From DATHZQ01 sp035458525 (GTDB taxonomy: Bacteria; Actinomycetota; Acidimicrobiia; Spongiisociales; UBA5794): a DNA stretch of 18,547 nucleotides. Under the pieces are notes generated by a model. It had not been told where the DNA came from. It saw only the letters and a program-made list of their open reading frames with translations, and searched no databases. Below are positions 1 to 6,715 of the stretch, piece after piece. Both the position numbers and the translations under genes were made by a program. Numbering within the stretch: the first letter of the stretch is position 1; each line of letters begins with the position of its first letter. The stretch lies in assembly GCA_035458525.1 (NCBI GenBank), contig DATHZQ010000031.1:1-18547 (forward strand), in the 5' to 3' direction.

Positions 1-318
1 GGCGACGGTGCCCATCACCACCTTGTCGGCACCCATTGCGAGCACCTGGTGCACGCCTTGCGCCGAGCGCACACCACCGCCAACGGAAACCGGCACGTCG
101 ATGGCTTCGATCAGCTCTGCGATGAGCGGCCGGTTTCGGTAGTCGGCATGCGCCGCAGCGTCGAGGTCGACCACGTGGATCCGGTCGGTTCCCTTGGCCA
201 CCCAGCCACGAGCACGCTCCACCGGGTCGGCGTCGAGGTGGATCACCTCACTGATGTCGCCGTGCGGCAGCCGCACGGCCTTGCCGTCGAGGATGTTGAC
301 GCGTGCGTAGAGATGCAT
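1..318 (-). CDS. hisA: HisA/PriA-like phosphoribosyl isomerase (C-terminus cut off by the window edge)
   Basis: The first 106 codons are present and the gene runs off the left edge. HisA-family enzymes are (beta/alpha)8 barrels that isomerise ProFAR to PRFAR in histidine biosynthesis; the actinobacterial PriA form also acts in tryptophan synthesis. Visible family marks are ILDGKAVRLPHG (residues 9-20), HVVDLDAA (51-58), VPVSVGGGVRS (about 75-85) and ADKVVMGT (about 96-103). The first two strands, the VDLD strand and the GGG phosphate-binding loop match HisA/HisF. At the place where HisA, PriA and HisF normally carry the first catalytic Asp (as in ALDLIDG or AVDVVEG) this protein has Asn8 (RVNILDG). 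The ATG at 318-316 follows TAGCCT by 6 nt, which suggests a leaderless mRNA. It is divergent from the gene at 399. The symbol is by family; the Asn leaves open a non-canonical paralog. Confidence 0.8.
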   Translation of the reverse strand, partial: MHLYARVNILDGKAVRLPHGDISEVIHLDADPVERARGWVAKGTDRIHVVDLDAAAHADYRNRPLIAELIEAIDVPVSVGGGVRSAQGVHQVLAMGADKVVMGTVA

Positions 319-324
319 GAACAG

Positions 325-330
325 AGGCTA
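325..330 (-). promoter_or_regulatory. -10 element of the hisA-like gene (leaderless)
   Basis: Read on the minus strand, TAGCCT is followed by 6 nt and then the ATG at 318. No convincing -35 is visible. The spacing puts the predicted transcript start at or next to the start codon. Confidence 0.45.
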
Positions 331-386
331 CCGCTGCCAAGGCACCCCCGCGCCGCGGGACGAGCCACCGCTGCGAAGGGCGGACC

Positions 387-392
387 TACCAT
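387..392 (+). promoter_or_regulatory. -10 element of the membrane spermidine-synthase-like gene (leaderless)
   Basis: TACCAT is followed by 6 nt and the ATG at 399, and no Shine-Dalgarno sequence is present. Together with the divergent hisA-like promoter it fills the 80-bp gap between the two genes. Confidence 0.4.
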
Positions 393-398
393 CTCCGC

Positions 399-2390
399 AT
401 GAAAAGGGCCGGCCGGTTGTTCCTGTGGAGCTTCGTGATGCTCTTCGTCGAGCTCGCACTGATCCGCTGGACCGGCGAACGAGTGCTCTACCTGTCGTTC
501 TTCTCGAATTTTGTGCTGCTCGGTTCGTTCCTCGGCATCGGCATAGGGTTCCTGCGAGCGGGACGCCGCCACCCGATCAGTCGCTACGCCCCCCTCGCCC
601 TCGCCGTCCTGATCGGCTTCCTCATGGCCTTTCCCGTGGAGGTCGATCGGGCCGGCGACGAGCTGATCTACTTCGGTGGCTTCACCCGCTCAGGACTGTC
701 GCCGTGGATCATCCTCCCTATTCTCTTCCTCGCCGTCGCCGCGGTCCTGGCGACGATCGCCGACGGCGTCGCCCGCGAGTTCGCCAAGTTCGCTCCACTC
801 CGTGCCTATCGCATCGACATCACCGGGAGCATCGCCGGCACGCTGGCCTTCACCGGTCTCGCCTACGTCGGGACGCCTCCGATCGTGTGGGGTGCGGTCG
901 CCGCCGTGCTGCTGCTCCTCCTCACGTCCGACGCGACGCCCGTCATACGATTCGCACCCCTCGCTGCGCTGCTGGTTCTACTGCTGCTCGACAGCACGTC
1001 AGGCGCGATCTGGTCGCCCTACTACCGAATCGATGTTCTGGAGGACCCGGACCGTCCCGAACAAGTGCGGATCAACGTCAACGGCATTCCGCACCAGACG
1101 ATCCTGCCCGCCACCGTGAGACTCGAGCAAGAGCCGCTGTACGCCGCTCCTTACGAGCGCAACACGGGACCCGGCTTCGAGCGAGCACTCGTGGTGGGGG
1201 CGGGCAACGGCACGGACGTCGCCATCGCCCTGCGCAACGGTGTCGGGAGCGTCGACGCAGTTGAGATCGACCCGGAGCTGGTGGCCTTGGGGGAACAACG
1301 CAACCCCGACCAACCGTATGAGGACTCGCGGGTGCGGGTCATCGTCGATGACGGGCGAGCGTTCCTGCGGAGAGCCGATGCGACCTACGACCTCGTCCTC
1401 TACGCACTGCCGGACTCGCTGACGCTCGTCTCGGGTCAGGCCAACCTGCGCCTCGAGAGCTACCTCTTCACCGAGGAATCCCTCGCCGAGGTGCATCGCG
1501 TGCTCGAAGACGACGGCGTGTTCGCGATGTACAACCTCTACCGCGAGCCGTGGCTGGTCGCCCGCCTCGCCGACATGCTGGAGACCGAATTCGGGGTGAG
1601 CCCGTGTGTCGACCTCGTCGGTGTGGAACGAGGGCTGGCGATGCTGATCGTGTCGGAGTCACCGGATCGGATCGACTGCAGCGGGGCGGCTTCGATTCCT
1701 GCATCAGTCACCTCTCCGGGGACCGTCACCGATGACCGGCCTTTCCTCTACCTCCGCGGGTCGCTGCTTCCGCCCGTCTATGCCCTGGCCGTCATTGCGA
1801 TGTTCATTGTTGCGCTCGCCGCCGTCAGGCTCACCGGCCTGCGCCTCGGCGCGATGGGACCGTACATGGACCTCTTCTTCATGGGCGCTGCGTTCCTGCT
1901 CCTCGAAGTGCGCACCGTCGCACAGTTTGCGCTCCTGTTCGGATCGACGTGGCTGGTCAACGCGATGGTGTTCGGCGGCATCCTGGTCGCCGTGTTGGCG
2001 GCCATCGAGCTCGCCAAGATGTCCCGGTTGCCGCCGCCCGGTGTGCTCTATGCGGCCCTCTTCGTCTCTCTCGCCGTCATATGGCTGGTGCCGACGAGCG
2101 CCCTGCTCGGTCTTGCCCCGCTGCCGCGGCTGCTGGTCGGTGTGGCCGTTGCGTTCACGCCCGTGCTCCTGGCGAACATCGTCTTCGCACAACGGTTCAG
2201 AGATACGGCATCCTCGACCACCGCGTTCGGAACGAACTTGCTCGGCGCCATCATCGGGGGCGGCCTGGAATACAGCGCGCTCGTCGTCGGGTATCGCGTG
2301 CTCGCCCTGGCGGTGGCGTTGTTGTACGCGCTGGCGCTCATCTCGTGGCGCATGATCGAGCGGCGTGCGCCGCAGCCTCAGTTGACGTAG
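399..2390 (+). CDS. Membrane-embedded spermidine-synthase-like protein
   Basis: The 663-residue protein has three parts. The N-terminal part (about 8-200) has some six to seven hydrophobic segments. A Rossmann methyltransferase-fold domain of the spermidine synthase type spans about 205-400. The C-terminal part (about 455-650) has six or more further membrane segments. In the soluble domain one sees the nucleotide-binding loop VVGAGNGTD (265-273), the acidic strand end VEIDPE (288-293) and VDDGRAFL (316-323). The fold normally transfers aminopropyl from decarboxylated SAM to putrescine. Where soluble enzymes have a catalytic Asp-rich loop after the fourth strand, this one has LYALPDS (334-340), so the substrate is uncertain. 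No polyamine genes are next to it. The last 13 bp overlap the convergent gene ending at 2378. The fold and topology call is firm; the reaction is not. Confidence 0.8.
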   Translation: MKRAGRLFLWSFVMLFVELALIRWTGERVLYLSFFSNFVLLGSFLGIGIGFLRAGRRHPISRYAPLALAVLIGFLMAFPVEVDRAGDELIYFGGFTRSGLSPWIILPILFLAVAAVLATIADGVAREFAKFAPLRAYRIDITGSIAGTLAFTGLAYVGTPPIVWGAVAAVLLLLLTSDATPVIRFAPLAALLVLLLLDSTSGAIWSPYYRIDVLEDPDRPEQVRINVNGIPHQTILPATVRLEQEPLYAAPYERNTGPGFERALVVGAGNGTDVAIALRNGVGSVDAVEIDPELVALGEQRNPDQPYEDSRVRVIVDDGRAFLRRADATYDLVLYALPDSLTLVSGQANLRLESYLFTEESLAEVHRVLEDDGVFAMYNLYREPWLVARLADMLETEFGVSPCVDLVGVERGLAMLIVSESPDRIDCSGAASIPASVTSPGTVTDDRPFLYLRGSLLPPVYALAVIAMFIVALAAVRLTGLRLGAMGPYMDLFFMGAAFLLLEVRTVAQFALLFGSTWLVNAMVFGGILVAVLAAIELAKMSRLPPPGVLYAALFVSLAVIWLVPTSALLGLAPLPRLLVGVAVAFTPVLLANIVFAQRFRDTASSTTAFGTNLLGAIIGGGLEYSALVVGYRVLALAVALLYALALISWRMIERRAPQPQLT

Positions 2391-3130
2391 GACAATGCTT
2401 GGGCAGGGGCCCAGCGGCTCGCAACCTCGGCGTAGGCACGGCCGGCATCTTCGTAATCGAGCCGCTCCAGCGCTTCGAGACTGCGATTCACCTCAGCGCA
2501 CGACTCGTCGAAGGCCAGATCGCCATCCGAGAACATCCGGGCAACGGAGTGATAGTGCAGTTCGACCATCGCATCCTCGGGGAACTCCTGGAGCCAGGCC
2601 TGCAACTCTTGCGCATCTTCGACCACGGCTTCATCGAACCCCGCCTCCTCCAGCACGTCGATGGCGTGGGCGATACGGCGTACTGCGTCATCGAGCCCGC
2701 TTCGGTGGCGGATCGTCGGGCCGTCGGCCGTGGTGACCAGCTCCCTCGAGTCGGGCTCAAACAGCGCAAACCACCGCAACGGCACGTGCCATGGCGACGA
2801 CATGATGTACGAGCGAGCTGCCGGCGCCGACATGCGGATCCGGTCGAGCTCCTGCGCCGCACGGCGGACGGCCAGCTCGGACGCCAGCACCGACGCTGGG
2901 AAATCGTGCCGGTGCGCAAGCACGCCCTCCAGCATCCGCAAACGCGTGTAGCGAGGGCACACGTACGTGCCGTTGCGCCATTCGGCGGTGTAGGCGTCAT
3001 CAGCCGTCGGGCCCTCCCAGACGAACTCCTCGCTGACGCGCACGACGGCTCGCAGCGCCCGCGTGTGGGGTGCGTACTCGCCGACTCGCCGTGGCGGTAG
3101 GTAGATGCGGAGCTGAGCTGACCGGATCAC
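2378..3130 (-). CDS. Uncharacterised soluble protein, about 250 residues
   Basis: I do not recognise a named family. The protein is soluble with no signal peptide. It opens with a basic, Pro-rich stretch (IRSAQLRIYLPPRRVGEY) and ends with an acidic, helix-rich half rich in Glu, Ala and Leu that could be a helical bundle. The centre has SSPWHVPLRWFALFEP, rich in aromatics. Start choice: the GTG at 3130 lies 7 nt after a TAGCAT hexamer, the same arrangement as at other gene heads here. An ATG three codons earlier (3139) overlaps that hexamer and is less likely. It is convergent with and overlaps the membrane protein gene ending at 2390, and is divergent from the leucine dehydrogenase unit. Coding status is supported by the sustained frame and G+C-rich third positions; function is unknown. 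Confidence 0.7.
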   Translation of the reverse strand: MIRSAQLRIYLPPRRVGEYAPHTRALRAVVRVSEEFVWEGPTADDAYTAEWRNGTYVCPRYTRLRMLEGVLAHRHDFPASVLASELAVRRAAQELDRIRMSAPAARSYIMSSPWHVPLRWFALFEPDSRELVTTADGPTIRHRSGLDDAVRRIAHAIDVLEEAGFDEAVVEDAQELQAWLQEFPEDAMVELHYHSVARMFSDGDLAFDESCAEVNRSLEALERLDYEDAGRAYAEVASRWAPAQALSYVN

Positions 3131-3137
3131 GGACCGC

Positions 3138-3143
3138 ATGCTA
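3138..3143 (-). promoter_or_regulatory. -10 element of the unknown gene (leaderless)
   Basis: On the minus strand TAGCAT is followed by exactly 7 nt and then GTG at 3130. This element decides the start codon, because the alternative ATG at 3139 overlaps it. Confidence 0.4.
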
Positions 3144-3235
3144 CGCCTGCCATGACTCCTCTCAACCCGGTCACACGGGCCGGTTGGCGGTTCGGGAGTG
3201 ACGACATTCCCCCGCCCGAAACCACGCAACTTCCC

Positions 3236-3241
3236 TACACT
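3236..3241 (+). promoter_or_regulatory. Putative -10 of the Leu/Val dehydrogenase-E1 unit
   Basis: TACACT lies 63 nt upstream of the TTG start at 3305 and would give a leader of about 56 nt. The leader holds a small GC hairpin (CCCG 3264-3267 with CGGG 3271-3274) followed by GTTTT, and then the Shine-Dalgarno AAGGAG. No good -35 is seen. Confidence 0.3.
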
Positions 3242-3304
3242 GGGGCCGCGATTTCCCCCTGGACCCGCTGCGGGGTTTTGGGGTGCGTGAAAGGAGCTGG
3301 CCAG

Positions 3305-4381
3305 TTGGGAGTATTCGAGGCGATCGGTTCTGACACGCACGAAGAGGTGCTGTACGGCTACGACCACGTATCCGGGCTCCGAACCATCATCGCAATCCAC
3401 TCCTCGGCGTTGGGTCCCGCTCTCGGCGGGACCCGTTTCTATCCATATGCTTCCGAGGAGGATGCGCTGCGCGACGTGCTGCGGCTGTCCCGCGGAATGA
3501 CGTACAAGTCGTCCGCTGCGGGCCTGGACCTCGGCGGCGGCAAAGCGGTGATCATCGGCGATCCGCGAACCATGAAGACCGAGCGCCTGTTGCGCGCCTA
3601 CGGCAACATCGTCGACTCGCTGGATGGCCGCTACATCACCGCGGAAGACGTCGGGACCACGACCACCGACATGGCGATGGTGTCTCGCGAGACACAGTGG
3701 GTGGCGGGCCTTCCCGCCGAGCTCGGTGGTTCAGGCGACCCGTCCCCGGCGACCGCCCGCGGCGTCATGAACGCGATGCGAGCCGTCGCCGACCACCTGT
3801 GGGGCACCGAGGATCTCAGCGGCCGCACGGTCGCCGTCCAGGGTGTTGGCAAGGTTGGCGCGGAACTCGTAGCACGACTCGCCAGAACGGGAGCGGCAAC
3901 GGTCATCACCGATGTGGACGAGACCGCCCTGCGGATGGTCAGCGAGACGTACAGCTCAACGGTCGTGGGCACCGACGAGATCTACGACGCGGACTGCGAC
4001 ATCTTCGCCCCGTGCGCCTTGGGGGCTTCCCTCAACCCCGAGACCATTCCGAGACTGAAATGCGAGGCCGTCGTCGGCTCCGCCAACAACCAGCTGGAAT
4101 CGGATGAGGACGCCAATCGGCTGGTCGACGCCGGCATCACCTACGCCCCCGACTTCGTGGTGAATGCGGGCGGCATCATCAACGTCGCCGTCGGCATCGG
4201 CGGCTACGAGGTGCGCCGCGCCGCCACCGCCATCGACAACATCCAATTCGCCGTGAGCGACGTGCTCACCGCCGCCAAGGAGCGCGGGATCAATCCGCAC
4301 GAAGCAGCGGTCGAAGTCGCTCAGGAGCGGATCGATCAAATCGGGACGCTGCGCCGCCACCGCGGCCTGCGTCGGACCTGA
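3305..4381 (+). CDS. Leucine/valine dehydrogenase (Glu/Leu/Phe/Val dehydrogenase family)
   Basis: This cytoplasmic enzyme oxidatively deaminates branched-chain amino acids to 2-oxo acids with NAD+. From the TTG start it is 358 residues, the usual size. The catalytic lysines fall at K68 (RGMTYK) and K80 (LGGGK), D115 sits in TAEDVGT, and the C-terminal NAD domain has VQGVGKVG (178-185), FAPCALGA (234-241) and GSANNQL (258-264). These match bacterial leucine and actinobacterial valine dehydrogenases almost position for position. The start is TTG because AAGGAG ends about 9 nt before it and the encoded N-terminus (GVFEAI) matches the family. The open frame continues back to an ATG at 3152, but that extension crosses the likely promoter. 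The E1 gene follows after 20 nt, so the two are probably co-transcribed. Whether Leu or Val is preferred cannot be read from sequence. Confidence 0.92.
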   Translation: MGVFEAIGSDTHEEVLYGYDHVSGLRTIIAIHSSALGPALGGTRFYPYASEEDALRDVLRLSRGMTYKSSAAGLDLGGGKAVIIGDPRTMKTERLLRAYGNIVDSLDGRYITAEDVGTTTTDMAMVSRETQWVAGLPAELGGSGDPSPATARGVMNAMRAVADHLWGTEDLSGRTVAVQGVGKVGAELVARLARTGAATVITDVDETALRMVSETYSSTVVGTDEIYDADCDIFAPCALGASLNPETIPRLKCEAVVGSANNQLESDEDANRLVDAGITYAPDFVVNAGGIINVAVGIGGYEVRRAATAIDNIQFAVSDVLTAAKERGINPHEAAVEVAQERIDQIGTLRRHRGLRRT

Positions 4382-4401
4382 CAGGGAGGAACGGGCCACC
4401 C

Positions 4402-6429
4402 ATGCTGGAGCTCGACAACGTACGTGACCACAACGCCCTCGGGCTGACGGACGAGCAGGTGCTCGCCATGTACCGCTCGATGCTGCTGGCGCGCCGTCTG
4501 GACGAGCGCATGTGGGCTCTCAACCGTCAGGGCCGGGTGCCCTTCGTCGTATCCGTTGCCGGGCACGAAGCATGCCAAGTCGGAGCCGCATTCGCCCTGA
4601 ATCCGCAAGAGGATTGGTCGCTGCCCTACTACCGGGACATTGCGTTCAACATCGCCCTCGGCGTGTCGCCTCTCGATATCTTCTACGGCGTGTTCTCCAA
4701 AGCAGCCGATCCGTCGAGCGGCGGCAGGCAGATGCCCAATCACTGGTCGGAGCCCGACCTCAATGTGTTCACGCATTCCTCAGTGATTGCCACGCAATTC
4801 CCCCACGCATGCGGGATCGCGCACGAGCTGAAGACGTCGGGCCGGCCCGGAGTCGTTGCCGTGATGTCCGGCGAGGGCGCCACGTCAGAAGGCGACTGGC
4901 ACGAGGCGATGAATTTCGCCGCCATTCACAAGCTCCCCATCATCTTCCTCATCGAGAACAACCTGTATGCGATCTCGGTGCCATTCGAGCAGGAAGTCGC
5001 CGGAGGAGTAGCCACTCGGGCCGAGGGGTACGGCATGCCAGGCATCGAGATCGACGGCAACGACGTGCTGCAGGTGTACGGCGTCGTCGCCGCTGCGAAG
5101 AATCGCGCCCGCGAGGGCAAGGGACCGACCCTGATCGAGGCCAAGACGTACCGTTACTACGCGCACACGTCAGACGATGACGACAAGCTGTACCGCTCGG
5201 CCGAGGAAGTCGAGCTGTGGCGGCGCAAGGACCCCATCGGTGTGCTGCGCCAATACCTCGTCGAGTCGCGGCTCCTCGACGAGGCGACAGAGCAGCGCAT
5301 CGACAACGAGGTGACCGACACCATCGCCGCTGCGGTGAAGCAGGCCGAGGCGGCGGAAGATCCTCAGGACGCGCTGTCACATGTCTACGCCAACCCGATC
5401 GAACCGACGACGCCTGCAACGGAACCCGAGCAGCTGCCGCAAGGCGAACAGGTCAACCTCATCACGGCGGTCAACCGAACACTGCACGAGATCCTCGATG
5501 CGTACCCGAACGCCTCGACGTTCGGTGAGGACGTCGCAGACCCCAAGGGCGGCGTGTTCAAGGCAACAGTCGGCCTCACCGAGAAGTTCGGCGAGGCGCG
5601 CTCGTTCAACGCTCCGCTCGCCGAATCGCTGATCATTGGTGTCGGCATCGGCAAAGCCGCCGCCGGTGGCCGTCCCATCGCCGAGATCCAGTTCGCCGAC
5701 TTCATCCATCCCGGCTTCGACCAGATCGTCTCGGAGGCAGCGCGGATCAGCTATCGAACCAACGGTCGGTGGAACTGTCCGCTTGTCATTCGGGTCCCTT
5801 ACGGCGGCGGAATCCACGGTGCCCTCTATCACAGCCAGTCGATCGAGGCTTTCTACACGCACGTGCCCGGGCTCAAAGTGGTCGTGCCGTCCACACCGGC
5901 CGATGCCAAGGGACTGCTGCGGTCGGCCATCGACGATCCCGACCCCGTCATGGTGTTGGAGCCCAAGAAGCTGTACCGCCTTGCGAAGGGCGTGTTCCCA
6001 CAAGGCGACTTCAAGGTTCCCATCGGGAAGGCGGCAGTCCGGCGGGTCGGATACGACGTGACCATCATTGCCTACGGCGCCATGGCCCACTACGCCGTCG
6101 AGGCTGCTGACCGGCTCGCCGAGGAGGGCATCGAGGCCTACGTCCTCGACCTCCGTTCGCTCCGCCCCCTCGACTGGCCCTCCATCGAGGCCGCCGTGCA
6201 GCACAACGGCAAGGTCATCATCGTTCACGAGGACACAGAGTTCGCAGGCTTCGGCGCCGAGATCGCGGCCCAGATCTCGGAGAAGGCGTTCGACTGGCTC
6301 GACGCTCCCGTGCAACGCTACTGCGCCCCGGAAGCGCCGACCTTCCCGTTCGCCGGCTCGCTCGAGAAGCAGCTCCTCCCCAACACCGACGGCATCGTCG
6401 AACGGGCAAGGGCACTCGCGAAGTACTGA
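4402..6429 (+). CDS. Fused E1 alpha-beta subunit of a branched-chain 2-oxoacid dehydrogenase complex
   Basis: One 675-residue chain carries both halves of a thiamine-diphosphate E1. The alpha half (about 15-330) has the TPP/Mg motif GEGATSEGD...ENN (157-187) and the loop YYAHTSDDDD (252-261) seen in 2-oxoisovalerate dehydrogenases. A Pro/Glu/Thr-rich linker (about 332-350) leads to the beta half (351-675) with FGEDVADPKGG (374-384, the TPP-activating Glu being E376), RSFNAPLAES (400-409) and the HSQS motif (477-480). It decarboxylates branched-chain 2-oxo acids and passes the acyl group to an E2 lipoyl domain. Alpha and beta are usually separate genes; the fused form is a known minority architecture. 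Neither E2 nor E3 is adjacent. GGGAGG lies about 12 nt before the ATG. Placement behind the amino-acid dehydrogenase supports branched-chain substrates over pyruvate or acetoin, but this is inference. Confidence 0.9.
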   Translation: MLELDNVRDHNALGLTDEQVLAMYRSMLLARRLDERMWALNRQGRVPFVVSVAGHEACQVGAAFALNPQEDWSLPYYRDIAFNIALGVSPLDIFYGVFSKAADPSSGGRQMPNHWSEPDLNVFTHSSVIATQFPHACGIAHELKTSGRPGVVAVMSGEGATSEGDWHEAMNFAAIHKLPIIFLIENNLYAISVPFEQEVAGGVATRAEGYGMPGIEIDGNDVLQVYGVVAAAKNRAREGKGPTLIEAKTYRYYAHTSDDDDKLYRSAEEVELWRRKDPIGVLRQYLVESRLLDEATEQRIDNEVTDTIAAAVKQAEAAEDPQDALSHVYANPIEPTTPATEPEQLPQGEQVNLITAVNRTLHEILDAYPNASTFGEDVADPKGGVFKATVGLTEKFGEARSFNAPLAESLIIGVGIGKAAAGGRPIAEIQFADFIHPGFDQIVSEAARISYRTNGRWNCPLVIRVPYGGGIHGALYHSQSIEAFYTHVPGLKVVVPSTPADAKGLLRSAIDDPDPVMVLEPKKLYRLAKGVFPQGDFKVPIGKAAVRRVGYDVTIIAYGAMAHYAVEAADRLAEEGIEAYVLDLRSLRPLDWPSIEAAVQHNGKVIIVHEDTEFAGFGAEIAAQISEKAFDWLDAPVQRYCAPEAPTFPFAGSLEKQLLPNTDGIVERARALAKY

Positions 6430-6715
6430 GGGATCGCAGGACGAGTCCCTGCCTGCGGTGAAAGCCACCACCCCCTACCCCCGCCTACGGCGGCGGTACC
6501 TTCCCCCAGCCTCCGGCCGGGGGACCATCCAGCACCACACGAAAAGTCCCCCACTTGCGGGGAAAGCCACCACAGATGCAGCCAAGCGAAGCCCGACGTG
6601 GGGGGTCACGAAAGGCATCTCCCGCGAAAAGTCCCCCGCTTGCGGGGGAAGGTACCGCAGACGGAGCGCAGCGGAGTCTGGGGTAGGGGGTTGTCGTGCG
6701 CGGCGAGGCGGAGGC
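6430..6715. repeat. Gene-free stretch filled with REP-like palindromic repeat modules
   Basis: No gene fits here. Several repeat modules are visible. (1) An inverted pair at 6470-6507 and 6644-6691: each has GGGGGAAGGTACCGC, then a palindromic centre of 11 or 21 nt, then GGGGTAGGGGGT, in opposite orientations. The centres differ in sequence but each can fold back. (2) A direct repeat, GAAAAGTCCCCC(A/G)CTTGCGGGG, at 6541-6562 and 6626-6647, which folds as a C-rich/G-rich hairpin. (3) A direct repeat, TGCGG(T/G)GAAAGCCACCAC, at 6454-6471 and 6556-6573. A further hairpin lies at 6503-6522. The arrangement looks like a mosaic of a dispersed intergenic element. It sits between an E1 gene end and a convergent gene end and may also help termination. 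Confidence 0.7.

Noticed and set aside
1949..3100. Plus-strand open frame covering the unknown minus-strand gene
   Set aside because: It has no recognisable motif, no promoter or ribosome site, and starts inside the membrane synthase gene. The minus-strand frame has a better start with a -10 element.
3152..3304. N-terminal extension of the Leu/Val dehydrogenase from ATG 3152
   Set aside because: The added 51 residues do not resemble the family, and the extension crosses the likely promoter. The TTG at 3305 has a good ribosome site and gives the usual N-terminus.
6541..6647. Possible CRISPR-like repeats
   Set aside because: There are only two copies of the 22-nt repeat and they overlap other palindromic modules. 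There is no regular spacer series and no cas genes.
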